Translations under genes and position numbers: made by a program
Shown here: positions 1 to 7,554 of the stretch, one piece after another
How the letters are laid out: each line of letters opens with the position of its first letter
Numbering within the stretch: the stretch's first letter is position 1
From: Erwinia sp. SLM-02
GTDB lineage: Bacteria; Pseudomonadota; Gammaproteobacteria; Enterobacterales; Enterobacteriaceae
DNA length: 64,000 nucleotides
NCBI RefSeq assembly: GCF_037450285.1
Contig: NZ_JAQISN010000006.1
Coordinates: 73,421 to 137,420, forward strand
Reading direction: 5' to 3'
The notes under the pieces: generated by a model
Seen by the model: the letters and a program-made list of their open reading frames with translations, nothing else
What the model was told of the DNA's origin: nothing
Databases searched by the model: none

Positions 1-591
1 TACCAGGCTGGCTTTTTGTGCGGAAAGATCGCTGCGGGTTTGCTTCAGCTCATCGATGGATTTTTGCCGGGCATCGTTGAGATAGCCGAAATAGGCCAGC
101 ATGCGCTCGCTGCGCTGGCTCTCTTCGCCGCTGAGGATCAGCTGCAGGCCGCTGTGCTGACCCTGGCGGAAAGCGGCATCCAGCTGCTGCGCCAGCATCG
201 ATTCCTGCTGCTGCTGCTGCTTCTGAAGCTTGCTGATGGAGGCGGTGAGGGAACTGATATCTTTACTCAGTGAACCCAAACCCGACTGCGTTTCACGCAG
301 CTGGCGGCTGGCCTGAGCGATGACTTTTTCCTGAGCCTGGAGCTGATCGATAAGTTTGCTGCGCTGCTGTTTTTGCAGCTGGACGCTTTTCTCTTTTTCA
401 GCGATATCCTGCTGGATACTCTGCAGTTGTGACTTGTTGTCTTCGGCGGCGGAGGCAGAAAAAGACCACAGCAATGCGCTGGTGCACAGGACACTGACGG
501 TCAGGATGGACAAGCTTGCACGTAGCGATGGCGCAGATGCCGGCTTGTTACGTGGGGTCCATGAATGTATCACTGTTGCTTTTTCCCTCAT
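1..591 (-). CDS. envC: Murein hydrolase activator EnvC, N-terminal part (gene runs off the left edge)
   Basis: EnvC is a periplasmic divisome factor that activates the amidases AmiA and AmiB for septal peptidoglycan splitting. The visible 197 residues begin at the ATG read from 591 and show a long N-terminal signal sequence ending near an Ala-rich SASAAE segment. A Lys/Gln-rich coiled coil follows (QQDIAEKEKSVQLQKQQ, then repeated Gln/Lys heptads) and a SGEESQRSERMLAYFGYLN segment typical of EnvC. The C-terminal LytM (degenerate M23) domain lies outside the window. In E. coli envC is preceded by gpmI in one operon; here no gpmI lies upstream. Identity is secure; function is from family knowledge. 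Confidence 0.93.
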   Translation of the reverse strand, partial: MREKATVIHSWTPRNKPASAPSLRASLSILTVSVLCTSALLWSFSASAAEDNKSQLQSIQQDIAEKEKSVQLQKQQRSKLIDQLQAQEKVIAQASRQLRETQSGLGSLSKDISSLTASISKLQKQQQQQESMLAQQLDAAFRQGQHSGLQLILSGEESQRSERMLAYFGYLNDARQKSIDELKQTRSDLSAQKASLV

Positions 592-943
592 AGCTTAGGA
601 TTATTCCACGATGAACAGCAGCTTACCAGCCATCTCTACCGGGTTTTCAGTTACTGACAGTAACAGTAATTGCGACTCAGTACGGGATTTTCACGCGGCC
701 GGCACGCTTCTCACAACGTCGAGAGACTTCGGCCATTATGGCCGACTGCGCAACAAATAACCGTTCAGGATCGATACACTGTTATCTCAGGATAGTATTT
801 TTCACATAAGGCAACTTTTTTTTGTAATCTGCCGCAGAAAACATAACTCTGAGCAGCTTATCGACTGTACATGACAGCCCTGGCAGGTATACTCAGAAGC
901 CTTATTTTTAGCTTATTAACCCTTCCGGGAGTTGTTACCCCTC
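592..943. promoter_or_regulatory. Divergent intergenic region envC / yibN
   Basis: About 350 bp between the divergent starts of envC and yibN must hold promoters for both, but I see no textbook hexamer pair or known operator. It contains A/T-rich stretches near 800-840 and no open frame of note. In E. coli the 1.5-kb gpmI gene occupies this position upstream of envC; there is no recognisable remnant of it here. Confidence 0.5.
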
Positions 944-1375
944 ATGCAAGATATTATGCAGTTTGCAGGCAATCACACAATTTTAAGTCTGGCGTGGGTT
1001 GTTTTGCTGGTTTTGGTGATCGTGACTACCGTTAAGGGTCTGTTCTCCAAAGTAAAAACGATTAGCCGCGGTGAAGCGACCCGTTTAATCAACAAAGAAG
1101 ATGCCGTGGTTGTAGATGTGCGTGGGCGCGATGACTTCCGTAAAGGCCATATTTCAAATGCCATTAACGTACTGGCTGCAGATATCAAAAAAGGCAGCTT
1201 CAGCGAACTGGAAAAACACAAAGCGCAGCCGGTGATTGTGGTTTGTGCCACCGGCACCTCGGCAAATGAATCCGCGTCGCAGCTGAACGCTGCCGGATTT
1301 GCGCAGGTGTATGTGCTGAAAGACGGCGTTTCCGGCTGGAGCGGCGAGAATCTGCCGCTGGTTCGCGGTAAGTAA
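944..1375 (+). CDS. yibN: Membrane-anchored rhodanese-like protein YibN
   Basis: The 143-residue protein has one N-terminal membrane helix (about residues 12-32, LSLAWVVLLVLVIVTT) followed by a single rhodanese domain facing the cytoplasm or membrane surface. Motifs are GEATRLINKEDAVVVDVR, RKGHI and an active-site loop C101-ATGTS that fits the CxxGxS pattern of catalytic rhodaneses. I chose the ATG at 944 over an in-frame TTG at 932 because it matches the E. coli start MQEIMQF; the GGGAG at 927 is rather far upstream. It leads grxC by 17 bp and is probably co-transcribed with it. The sulfur acceptor is unknown. Confidence 0.9.
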   Translation: MQDIMQFAGNHTILSLAWVVLLVLVIVTTVKGLFSKVKTISRGEATRLINKEDAVVVDVRGRDDFRKGHISNAINVLAADIKKGSFSELEKHKAQPVIVVCATGTSANESASQLNAAGFAQVYVLKDGVSGWSGENLPLVRGK

Positions 1376-1392
1376 ACTTCAGGAGTGTCGGC

Positions 1393-1647
1393 ATGGCTAA
1401 CATTGAGATCTATACCAAAGCGACCTGTCCTTTCTGCCATCGGGCCAAAGCGCTGTTGGATCAGAAAGGCGTGAGCTACCTCGAGATCCCGATTGATGGG
1501 GATGCCGAACTGCGTGAAGTAATGATCAAACGCAGCGGCCGGACTACCGTTCCTCAAATTTTTATTGATGCACAGCACATTGGCGGCTGTGACGATCTCT
1601 TTGCGCTCGACGGCCGCGGCGGTCTTGACCCGCTGTTAAAAAAGTAA
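1393..1647 (+). CDS. grxC: Glutaredoxin 3
   Basis: This 84-residue cytoplasmic dithiol glutaredoxin uses glutathione to reduce disulfides and glutathionylated proteins. The redox motif is C12-P-F-C15, followed by the TVPQIFID cis-proline segment and the GG-C-DDL glutathione-binding motif near the C-terminus. Length matches the family. An AGGAG-like sequence (1380-1385) precedes the ATG. It sits between yibN and secB, as in E. coli, so the yibN-grxC-secB-gpsA arrangement is conserved. Confidence 0.96.
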   Translation: MANIEIYTKATCPFCHRAKALLDQKGVSYLEIPIDGDAELREVMIKRSGRTTVPQIFIDAQHIGGCDDLFALDGRGGLDPLLKK

Positions 1648-1730
1648 CGGGCTGAGCACGCACTGAGCGCTCACAGACTGAATAACACTGCGGCACAATA
1701 ACGGATTATTAACCCATAGGATTACGTATC

Positions 1731-2192
1731 ATGTCAGAACAAAACAACACCGAGATGGCTTTCCAGATCCAGCGTATCTACACCAAGGATATTTCTTTTG
1801 AAGCGCCAAACGCTCCACAAGTATTCCAGAAAGAGTGGGAACCTGAAGTTAAACTGGATCTCGATACCGCGTCGACTCAGCTGGCTGATGACGTGTATGA
1901 AGTGGTACTGCGCGTCACCGTTACCGCGACGGTAAACGATGAAGCCGCATTCCTGTGTGAAGTTCAGCAGGCGGGTATTTTCTCCGTTAGCGGTATCGAA
2001 GGCACGCAGATGGCGCACTGCCTGGGCGCATACTGCCCGAATATCCTGTTCCCGTATGCCCGTGAATGCATCACCAGCCTGGTTTCTCGCGGTACGTTCC
2101 CGCAGCTGAATCTTGCACCGGTTAACTTCGACGCGCTGTTTATGAACTATCTGCAGCAGTCAGAAGGTGCAGCGCCGCAGCAGGATGCTTAA
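1731..2192 (+). CDS. secB: Protein-export chaperone SecB
   Basis: SecB is a cytoplasmic tetrameric chaperone that holds presecretory proteins unfolded and delivers them to SecA. The 153-residue sequence has the acidic N-terminus (MSEQNNTEMAFQIQRIYTKD), the conserved SFEAPNAP motif and LGAYCPNILFPYARE near residue 100. The ATG at 1731 gives the usual family length. The stop codon overlaps the gpsA start by one base (TAATG), which implies translational coupling with gpsA. Confidence 0.97.
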   Translation: MSEQNNTEMAFQIQRIYTKDISFEAPNAPQVFQKEWEPEVKLDLDTASTQLADDVYEVVLRVTVTATVNDEAAFLCEVQQAGIFSVSGIEGTQMAHCLGAYCPNILFPYARECITSLVSRGTFPQLNLAPVNFDALFMNYLQQSEGAAPQQDA

Positions 2193-3211
2193 TGCGTAAC
2201 TCTCATGCTTCCATGAGCGTCATCGGTGCCGGCTCGTACGGCACCGCCCTGGCGATTACGCTGGCTCGTAACGGCCACGAAGTGGTGCTGTGGGGACATA
2301 ACCCGCAGCATCAGGCACAGTTACAGGCCGATCGTTGTAACACCGCTTTTCTTCCCGATGTGCCTTTCCCTGATACCCTACAGATAGAAACCGACCTGGC
2401 GAAAGCGATTGCTGCCAGCCGGGATTTGCTGGTAGTGGTGCCGAGCCACGTATTCGGTGACGTTCTGCAGCAGATCAAACCGCATCTGCGTGCGGACTCC
2501 CGTCTGGTGTGGGCGACAAAAGGCCTGGAGAAAGAGACCGGCCGCCTGCTGCAGGATGTTGCGCGTGAAATCCTTGGCGACACGATCCCGCTGGCGGTGA
2601 TCTCCGGCCCGACCTTTGCCAAAGAACTGGCTGCGGGTTTGCCAACGGCCATTGCCCTGGCGGCAACCGACAGCGTGTTCGCAGATGAATTACAGCAGCT
2701 GCTGCACTGTGGTAAAAGTTTCCGGGTATACAACAACCCTGATTTTATCGGCGTTCAGCTCGGCGGCGCGGTGAAAAACGTCATCGCTATCGGAGCGGGA
2801 ATGTCGGATGGTATTGGCTTTGGTGCCAATGCCCGTACGGCGCTGATTACCCGAGGCCTGGCTGAAATGAGCCGCCTGGGAGCCGCACTGGGAGCGGATC
2901 CCACCACGTTTATGGGTATGGCTGGTCTGGGTGACCTGGTGCTGACCTGTACCGACAACCAGTCGCGCAACCGTCGTTTTGGCATGATGCTGGGCCAGGG
3001 CGCAGATGTTGAAGGTGCCCAGCACACCATCGGTCAGGTGGTGGAAGGTTTTCGCAACACCAAAGAAGTGAAAGCGCTGGCTGCGCGTTTCGGTGTTGAA
3101 ATGCCAATCACCGAGCAGATTTATCAGGTACTTTACTGTGGTAAGAATGCGCGCGAGGCGGCGTTAAGCTTGCTTGGGCGTACCAGGAAAGATGAGAACA
3201 GCGGTAGCTGA
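2192..3211 (+). CDS. gpsA: Glycerol-3-phosphate dehydrogenase [NAD(P)+]
   Basis: GpsA reduces dihydroxyacetone phosphate to sn-glycerol 3-phosphate, the backbone for phospholipid synthesis, in the cytoplasm. The 339-residue protein has the N-terminal Rossmann motif GAGSYGTALA, the ISGPTFAKELAAGLPTA substrate region, and the C-terminal catalytic helix segment GGAVKNVIAIGAG containing the catalytic Lys. The start overlapping the secB stop gives exactly the E. coli length; an internal ATG at 2213 is less likely. A hairpin with a T-run separates it from cysE. Confidence 0.97.
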   Translation: MRNSHASMSVIGAGSYGTALAITLARNGHEVVLWGHNPQHQAQLQADRCNTAFLPDVPFPDTLQIETDLAKAIAASRDLLVVVPSHVFGDVLQQIKPHLRADSRLVWATKGLEKETGRLLQDVAREILGDTIPLAVISGPTFAKELAAGLPTAIALAATDSVFADELQQLLHCGKSFRVYNNPDFIGVQLGGAVKNVIAIGAGMSDGIGFGANARTALITRGLAEMSRLGAALGADPTTFMGMAGLGDLVLTCTDNQSRNRRFGMMLGQGADVEGAQHTIGQVVEGFRNTKEVKALAARFGVEMPITEQIYQVLYCGKNAREAALSLLGRTRKDENSGS

Positions 3212-3238
3212 ATTCGCATTCATCGTACCGCCGTCTGC

Positions 3239-3264
3239 TGGCGTCCCGATCGGACGCCATTTTT
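3239..3264 (+). terminator. Terminator-like hairpin between gpsA and cysE
   Basis: TGGCGTCC (3239-3246) pairs with GGACGCCA (3252-3259) over a 5-nt loop and is followed by five T residues. It should end or attenuate the yibN-gpsA transcript before cysE, whose ribosome site (GGGAG, 3268) starts just downstream. Confidence 0.6.
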
Positions 3265-3279
3265 AATGGGGAGTGAGTC

Positions 3280-4101
3280 ATGTCGTGTGTAGAGCCTGAA
3301 CTGATCTGGGATAACATCAAAACGGAAGCGCGTGCGCTGGCCGATTGTGAACCTATGCTGGCCAGTTTTTACCACGCTACCCTGCTCAAGCATGACAATC
3401 TCGGCAGCGCGCTGAGCTATATGCTGGCTAACAAGCTGGCGAATCCGATCATGCCGGCGATCGCCATCCGTGAAGTTATCCAGGATGCCTATTCGCAGGA
3501 TCCGTCGATGATTGTCTCCGCCGCCTGCGATATCCAGGCGGTGCGCCAGCGCGACCCGGCGATCGATAAATACTCGACGCCGTTACTTTATCTGAAAGGT
3601 TTCCACGCGCTGCAGGCGTATCGCATTGGCCACTGGCTGTGGCATCAGGGCCGTCGTGCGCTGGCGGTATATCTGCAGAACGAAGTGTCCGTCTCGTTTG
3701 CCGTGGATATTCACCCGGCGGCGAAAATTGGCCGCGGTATCATGCTTGACCACGCCACGGGGATTGTTGTGGGTGAAACGGCGGTTATCGAAGACGATGT
3801 CTCTATCCTGCAGTCCGTTACCCTTGGTGGTACCGGTAAAACCAGCGGCGATCGCCACCCGAAGATCCGTCAGGGAGTGATGATTGGCGCAGGCGCGAAG
3901 ATCCTCGGCAATATCGAAGTTGGCCAGGGCGCGAAGATCGGTGCGGGTTCCGTCGTTCTGCAACCGGTGCCGCCGCACACGACCGCGGCCGGCGTCCCGG
4001 CGCGTATTGTCGGCAAGCCTAACAGCGATATGCCATCAATGGATATGGACCAGCACTTTAACGGCATGGTGCCAGGCTTCGAGTTCGGTGACGGGATCTG
4101 A
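3280..4101 (+). CDS. cysE: Serine O-acetyltransferase
   Basis: CysE makes O-acetyl-L-serine from serine and acetyl-CoA, the first step of cysteine synthesis, and is feedback-inhibited by cysteine. The 273-residue sequence has the N-terminal helical domain (ADCEPMLASFYHATLLKH) and a left-handed beta-helix of hexapeptide repeats (KIGRGIMLDHATGIVVGE, KILGNIEVGQGAKIGAGSVV). The C-terminal tail (SMDMDQHFNG) that contacts CysK is present. Catalytic His lies in LDHATGI. Start has GGGAG 8 bp upstream. Convergent with trmL, 14 bp away. Confidence 0.97.
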   Translation: MSCVEPELIWDNIKTEARALADCEPMLASFYHATLLKHDNLGSALSYMLANKLANPIMPAIAIREVIQDAYSQDPSMIVSAACDIQAVRQRDPAIDKYSTPLLYLKGFHALQAYRIGHWLWHQGRRALAVYLQNEVSVSFAVDIHPAAKIGRGIMLDHATGIVVGETAVIEDDVSILQSVTLGGTGKTSGDRHPKIRQGVMIGAGAKILGNIEVGQGAKIGAGSVVLQPVPPHTTAAGVPARIVGKPNSDMPSMDMDQHFNGMVPGFEFGDGI

Positions 4102-4115
4102 GCCTGGCTCAAATC

Positions 4116-4589
4116 TCAGCTTCTCAGCAACGCACCCGCATAGCCGAGCTGCCGCCACGCTTCATACACCACCACCGATACCGCATTTGACAGGTTCATG
4201 CTGCGGCTTTCTGCCATCATTGGGATCCGAATTTTTTGCTGTGCGGGCAGGGCATCCAGAATGCTCGCCGGCAGGCCGCGCGTTTCCGGGCCAAACAGCA
4301 GATAATCGCCATCCTGATAGCTTACCGCGCTGTGGGCAGGGGTTCCCTTGGTGGTGAGTGCAAACAGGCGCTCAGGCGCTTCTGCGGCGACAAACGCCTC
4401 ATAGTTTGCATGATGCTTAATGGCGGTGAATTCGTGGTAGTCCAGCCCGGCGCGGCGCAGTCGTTTATCATCCCAGGCAAAACCCAGCGGCTCGATAAGA
4501 TGCAGCTGAAAGCCGGTATTGGCGCACAGGCGAATAATATTGCCGGTATTCGGCGGAATTTCAGGTTCGAATAAAACGATATGTAGCAT
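4116..4589 (-). CDS. trmL: tRNA (cytidine/uridine(34)-2'-O)-methyltransferase TrmL
   Basis: TrmL methylates the wobble ribose of the two leucine tRNAs that read with Cm/Um34, using S-adenosylmethionine. The 157-residue SPOUT enzyme has motif 1 PPNTGNIIRLCANTG, motif 2 LLFGPETRGLPA and motif 3 IPMMAESRSMNLSNAVSVVVYEA, which form the trefoil-knot SAM site. It follows cpxA on the same strand with 38 bp between them. A strong hairpin just before the start codon includes the Shine-Dalgarno sequence. Confidence 0.95.
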   Translation of the reverse strand: MLHIVLFEPEIPPNTGNIIRLCANTGFQLHLIEPLGFAWDDKRLRRAGLDYHEFTAIKHHANYEAFVAAEAPERLFALTTKGTPAHSAVSYQDGDYLLFGPETRGLPASILDALPAQQKIRIPMMAESRSMNLSNAVSVVVYEAWRQLGYAGALLRS

Positions 4590-4593
4590 GGAA

Positions 4594-4615
4594 CGGCCCT
4601 CTGATACGAGGGCCG
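4594..4615 (-). promoter_or_regulatory. Hairpin over the trmL ribosome-binding site
   Basis: An 8-bp perfect stem (4594-4601 with 4608-4615, 6-nt loop) lies 13 bp after the cpxA stop and 4 bp before the trmL ATG. Read on the minus strand, the only plausible Shine-Dalgarno for trmL (GAGG) lies in the 3' arm, so the folded RNA would hide it. There is no following U-run, so it is not a canonical terminator. Confidence 0.6.
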
Positions 4616-4627
4616 AAGGATAGCAAA

Positions 4628-6007
4628 TTATTCGTGCTGAGTGGTATACAGCGGCAGCCAGATGGTCAGCCGGAGCCCGCCCAGTGGGCTGTCATCGGCT
4701 TTGACCCAGCCATGGTGCTGCTGAATGGCGTTTTCCACAATCGCCAGCCCCAGTCCGGTACCGCCGGATTCACGGTCGCGGGCTTCATCGGTACGGTAGA
4801 ACGGCCGGAAAATCTGTTCCCGATCCTCCGGGCTGACGCCCGGGCCATCATCATCCACATGGACGGTGACGCCTTTTTTATCAACCGAGAAGCTGACCGA
4901 AATTTTGCTGTGCGAGTAGCGCAGGGCGTTACGGACGATATTTTCCAGCGCGCTGTCGAGCGTGCTGGGGTTACCGTACAGCGGCCACGGACCCGGTGGA
5001 TAAGGCACCTCCAGCGACTTGCCCATCTGTTCCGCTTCGAACTTCGCGTCCTCCAGTACATCCGACCACAGGTGATTGGCTTTTATCGCCTCGCTGACCA
5101 GCGCATTTTTGTGCTGAGTTCGCGATAGCACCAGCAGATCGTTAATCATACCGTCCAGGCGCTGGGCCTCCATCTCAATACGCTCCAGCTCTTTGGCTTC
5201 GCCGTGGCGGCGGCGCATCAGTGCGGTGGCAAGCTGCAGGCGCGTCAGCGGGGTACGCAGCTCATGTGAGATATCGGATAACAGCCTCTGCTGTGAGGTC
5301 ATCATCCGTTCCAGCGCGCTGACCATCTGATTGAAGCTGGCACCCGCGGCAAGGAATTCCTGCGGTCCGGCTTCCAGTTCCGGGCGCTGGCGTAAATTCC
5401 CGGCGGCAACATCATCCGCTGCGTGTTTCAGCTTACGAGCGGGTTTTGCCAGGCTCCACGCCAGCCAGAGCAGCAGCGGTGAACTGATCAGCATGGTGAC
5501 GATCAGCAGCAGCAGCGGCCGGTCAAACAGCAAATTAATAAAGTCGAGCTGTGAACTGCTGGCGGGACGGATCAGATAAAGCTGGTAGCTGTCTTCCCCA
5601 TCCCGCACGGAGAACGGGCCCGCCATTTCCAGGCGGCCATATTTTTTCTTCTGCGGCTGATCGGAATTATCAGACTGGCCGATAAAGTTACGGATCACCT
5701 GCATTTCACTGTGCTGTGCGCCAATGACCCGGCCTTCGCTGGTGACCAGCAGCAAGCGCTGGCCGGGGGGAGCCCACTTGTCAATTGCGCGAAACAGCCT
5801 GCGCCACCACATCAGATCGTTGGGCGGATCCTGTGACAGCTCCGCCTCAACGTGCTGCTCAATCATCACGCCCTGCCGCTCCTCGCTATCCAGCAGCGGC
5901 GTCATCTGGCGGGAGTCGAGTTTCGGCAGCATTAACACCAGCATCAGCACCAGTGCCAGCGTCAGCCAGAATATGGCAAAGATGCGGGTGGTCAGGCTGG
6001 ATATCAT
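4628..6007 (-). CDS. cpxA: Envelope-stress sensor histidine kinase CpxA
   Basis: CpxA is the inner-membrane sensor kinase and phosphatase for CpxR, responding to misfolded envelope proteins. The 459-residue protein has TM1 (about residues 7-28), a periplasmic sensor loop (about 29-163), TM2 (about 164-186), a HAMP domain, the DHp motif with phospho-acceptor H248 (SDISHELRTPLTRLQ), and N, G1 and G2 boxes (NIVRNALRYS, DDGPGVSPED, GGTGLGLAIV). The chosen ATG at 6007 matches the E. coli start and overlaps the cpxR stop by 4 bp (ATGA). Longer upstream starts would lie inside cpxR. Confidence 0.97.
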   Translation of the reverse strand: MISSLTTRIFAIFWLTLALVLMLVLMLPKLDSRQMTPLLDSEERQGVMIEQHVEAELSQDPPNDLMWWRRLFRAIDKWAPPGQRLLLVTSEGRVIGAQHSEMQVIRNFIGQSDNSDQPQKKKYGRLEMAGPFSVRDGEDSYQLYLIRPASSSQLDFINLLFDRPLLLLIVTMLISSPLLLWLAWSLAKPARKLKHAADDVAAGNLRQRPELEAGPQEFLAAGASFNQMVSALERMMTSQQRLLSDISHELRTPLTRLQLATALMRRRHGEAKELERIEMEAQRLDGMINDLLVLSRTQHKNALVSEAIKANHLWSDVLEDAKFEAEQMGKSLEVPYPPGPWPLYGNPSTLDSALENIVRNALRYSHSKISVSFSVDKKGVTVHVDDDGPGVSPEDREQIFRPFYRTDEARDRESGGTGLGLAIVENAIQQHHGWVKADDSPLGGLRLTIWLPLYTTQHE

Positions 6008-6702
6008 GTTGCGGATACCATCAGATAGCCGCGTCCACGCAGCGTCTTGAACCACGGATGCTCATCTTTACGCTCCGGCAGTTTGCGCCGCAGGTTTGAG
6101 ATGTGCATATCGATGGCGCGATCGAACGGCGTCAGGCGCTTGCCAAGCACTTCCTGGCTCAGATGTTCACGTGATACAACCTGGCCTAAATGCTGTGCCA
6201 GCAGGTAGAGCAGGGTGAATTCTGTGCCGGTCAGATCCAGCGTCACGCCGTCGAAGCTGGCTTCCTGTCGGCCCGGGTTCAGGCGCAGTAAATCCACCTC
6301 CAGCGTGGGCGAACTGTTATCGTGCTGTTGCTGCTGCTCACTCCAGTTGGAGCGGCGCAGAATGGCACGAATACGCGCGACCAGTTCGCGATCGTTGAAC
6401 GGTTTTGGCAGGTAATCGTCCGCCCCCAGCTCAAGGCCGAGTACACGGTCCAGCTCGCTGCCGCGAGCGGTCAGCATAATCACCGGCGTCTGATGCTGTT
6501 GACGTAGTTCTTTCAGGGTATCGATGCCGTTTTTCTTCGGCATCATCACATCGAGTAATAGCAGGTCGACACTGCTATCCAATAGCGCCAGCGCCTGTTC
6601 ACCGTCACCGGCAACCAGCACATTGAAGCCTTCCATTTCCAGCAATTCTTTCAGCAGCGAAGTCAATTCGCGGTCATCGTCAACCAACAGGATTTTATTC
6701 AT
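6004..6702 (-). CDS. cpxR: Response regulator CpxR
   Basis: CpxR is the OmpR/PhoB-class DNA-binding regulator of the Cpx envelope-stress response. The 232-residue protein has a receiver domain with acidic pocket DDD (residues 8-10), phospho-acceptor D51, and the conserved Thr and Lys of MLTARG and LPKPF. A winged-helix domain follows (TLLYLLAQHLGQVVSREHL, DMHISNLRRKLP, TLRGRGYL). It overlaps cpxA by 4 bp and is divergent from cpxP. The CpxR box in the shared promoter implies autoregulation. Confidence 0.97.
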   Translation of the reverse strand: MNKILLVDDDRELTSLLKELLEMEGFNVLVAGDGEQALALLDSSVDLLLLDVMMPKKNGIDTLKELRQQHQTPVIMLTARGSELDRVLGLELGADDYLPKPFNDRELVARIRAILRRSNWSEQQQQHDNSSPTLEVDLLRLNPGRQEASFDGVTLDLTGTEFTLLYLLAQHLGQVVSREHLSQEVLGKRLTPFDRAIDMHISNLRRKLPERKDEHPWFKTLRGRGYLMVSAT

Positions 6703-6757
6703 TTTTTATTGCCCTCCGCAGGCAAAATACCGTGAACGAACGCGCTCAATCTATGAC

Positions 6758-6772
6758 TTTACGTAGTTTTAC
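6758..6772 (-). promoter_or_regulatory. CpxR box between cpxR and cpxP
   Basis: On the minus strand this is GTAAA-ACTAC-GTAAA, an exact match to the GTAAA-N5-GTAAA CpxR consensus. It lies 56 bp upstream of cpxR and 83 bp upstream of cpxP. Phospho-CpxR would drive cpxP and its own operon from here, as in E. coli. Confidence 0.88.
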
Positions 6773-6854
6773 ACCCCCTGACGCTAGTTTGCAGCTGGCC
6801 CCGTAGACTGAATCTCGTTGAATCGAAATACGGAAACAAACTTGGGAGTAAACG

Positions 6855-7364
6855 ATGCGCAGAGTTACCGCCGTCGTTGTGGTTCAGGCGCTGGTGCTTA
6901 GCCTCTCCACCGCATGGGCCGCTGACGCTACGACGAATGACGAGATGCATCACAATGATGGAGCAGGCAGCACACTCAGGCTGGTTCCGCAAAATCACAT
7001 GTTTGATGGCATCAATTTGACGGAGCAGCAGCGTCAGCAACTACGGGATCTGATGCAGCAGGCACGGCACGATCGTTCTCCTATAAGTATTAACGATTTA
7101 GAGCAACTGCACGAACTGATTATTGCAGATAAATTCGATCAGGCAGCTTACGAAGCTCAGGTGGAAAAAATAGCGCAGGCGGAGGTTGGGCGCCAGGTTG
7201 AGATGGCCCGGGTACGCAACCAGATGTATCACCTGTTAACACCACAGCAGCAGGCTGTCTTAGAGCAGAAACACCAGCAGCGCATCGATGAATTGCGCAA
7301 GCTAACGAACTCGCAGCAGGCTTCGCCTCTGCAGGCAGTACGTAACACCAGCAGTAACCCGTAA
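6855..7364 (+). CDS. cpxP: Periplasmic Cpx repressor and chaperone CpxP
   Basis: CpxP is a small periplasmic helical protein that dampens CpxA and helps deliver misfolded proteins for degradation. The 169-residue precursor has a signal peptide ending at about residue 22 (SLSTAWA|AD) and the two LTxxQ motifs diagnostic of the CpxP/Spy family (LTEQQRQQ and LTPQQQAV). The ATG at 6855 has GGGAG 9 bp upstream. It is transcribed divergently from cpxRA under the CpxR box. Its 3' UTR carries a CpxQ-like small RNA. Confidence 0.93.
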   Translation: MRRVTAVVVVQALVLSLSTAWAADATTNDEMHHNDGAGSTLRLVPQNHMFDGINLTEQQRQQLRDLMQQARHDRSPISINDLEQLHELIIADKFDQAAYEAQVEKIAQAEVGRQVEMARVRNQMYHLLTPQQQAVLEQKHQQRIDELRKLTNSQQASPLQAVRNTSSNP

Positions 7365-7387
7365 AGTACCAGTAAATACTATCCCTG

Positions 7388-7445
7388 TTTTCCTTGCCAT
7401 AGACACCATCCCTGTCTTCCCCCTCATGATGAGGGGGTTTTTTTT
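7388..7445 (+). ncRNA. cpxQ: CpxQ-like small RNA in the cpxP 3' UTR, with intrinsic terminator
   Basis: In E. coli and Salmonella RNase E releases the Hfq-dependent repressor CpxQ from the cpxP 3' UTR. The sequence here, starting TTTTCCTTGCCATAGACACC at 7388 and continuing to a C-rich segment, agrees with the CpxQ 5' region as I recall it. It ends in a terminator: CCCCCTC (7419-7425) pairs with GAGGGGG (7431-7437), followed by eight T residues. The 5' end is an inference from homology. Confidence 0.75.
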
Positions 7446-7554
7446 GCCCATCAGATTCTCACGCTTCTCCGTATGCGCCGGCGCGCAATAATCCCGGGGA
7501 TTTTTTGTGCTCAAATCTCGTATACTGTCGGTACTTATCCTGCCGGAGTGCGTC

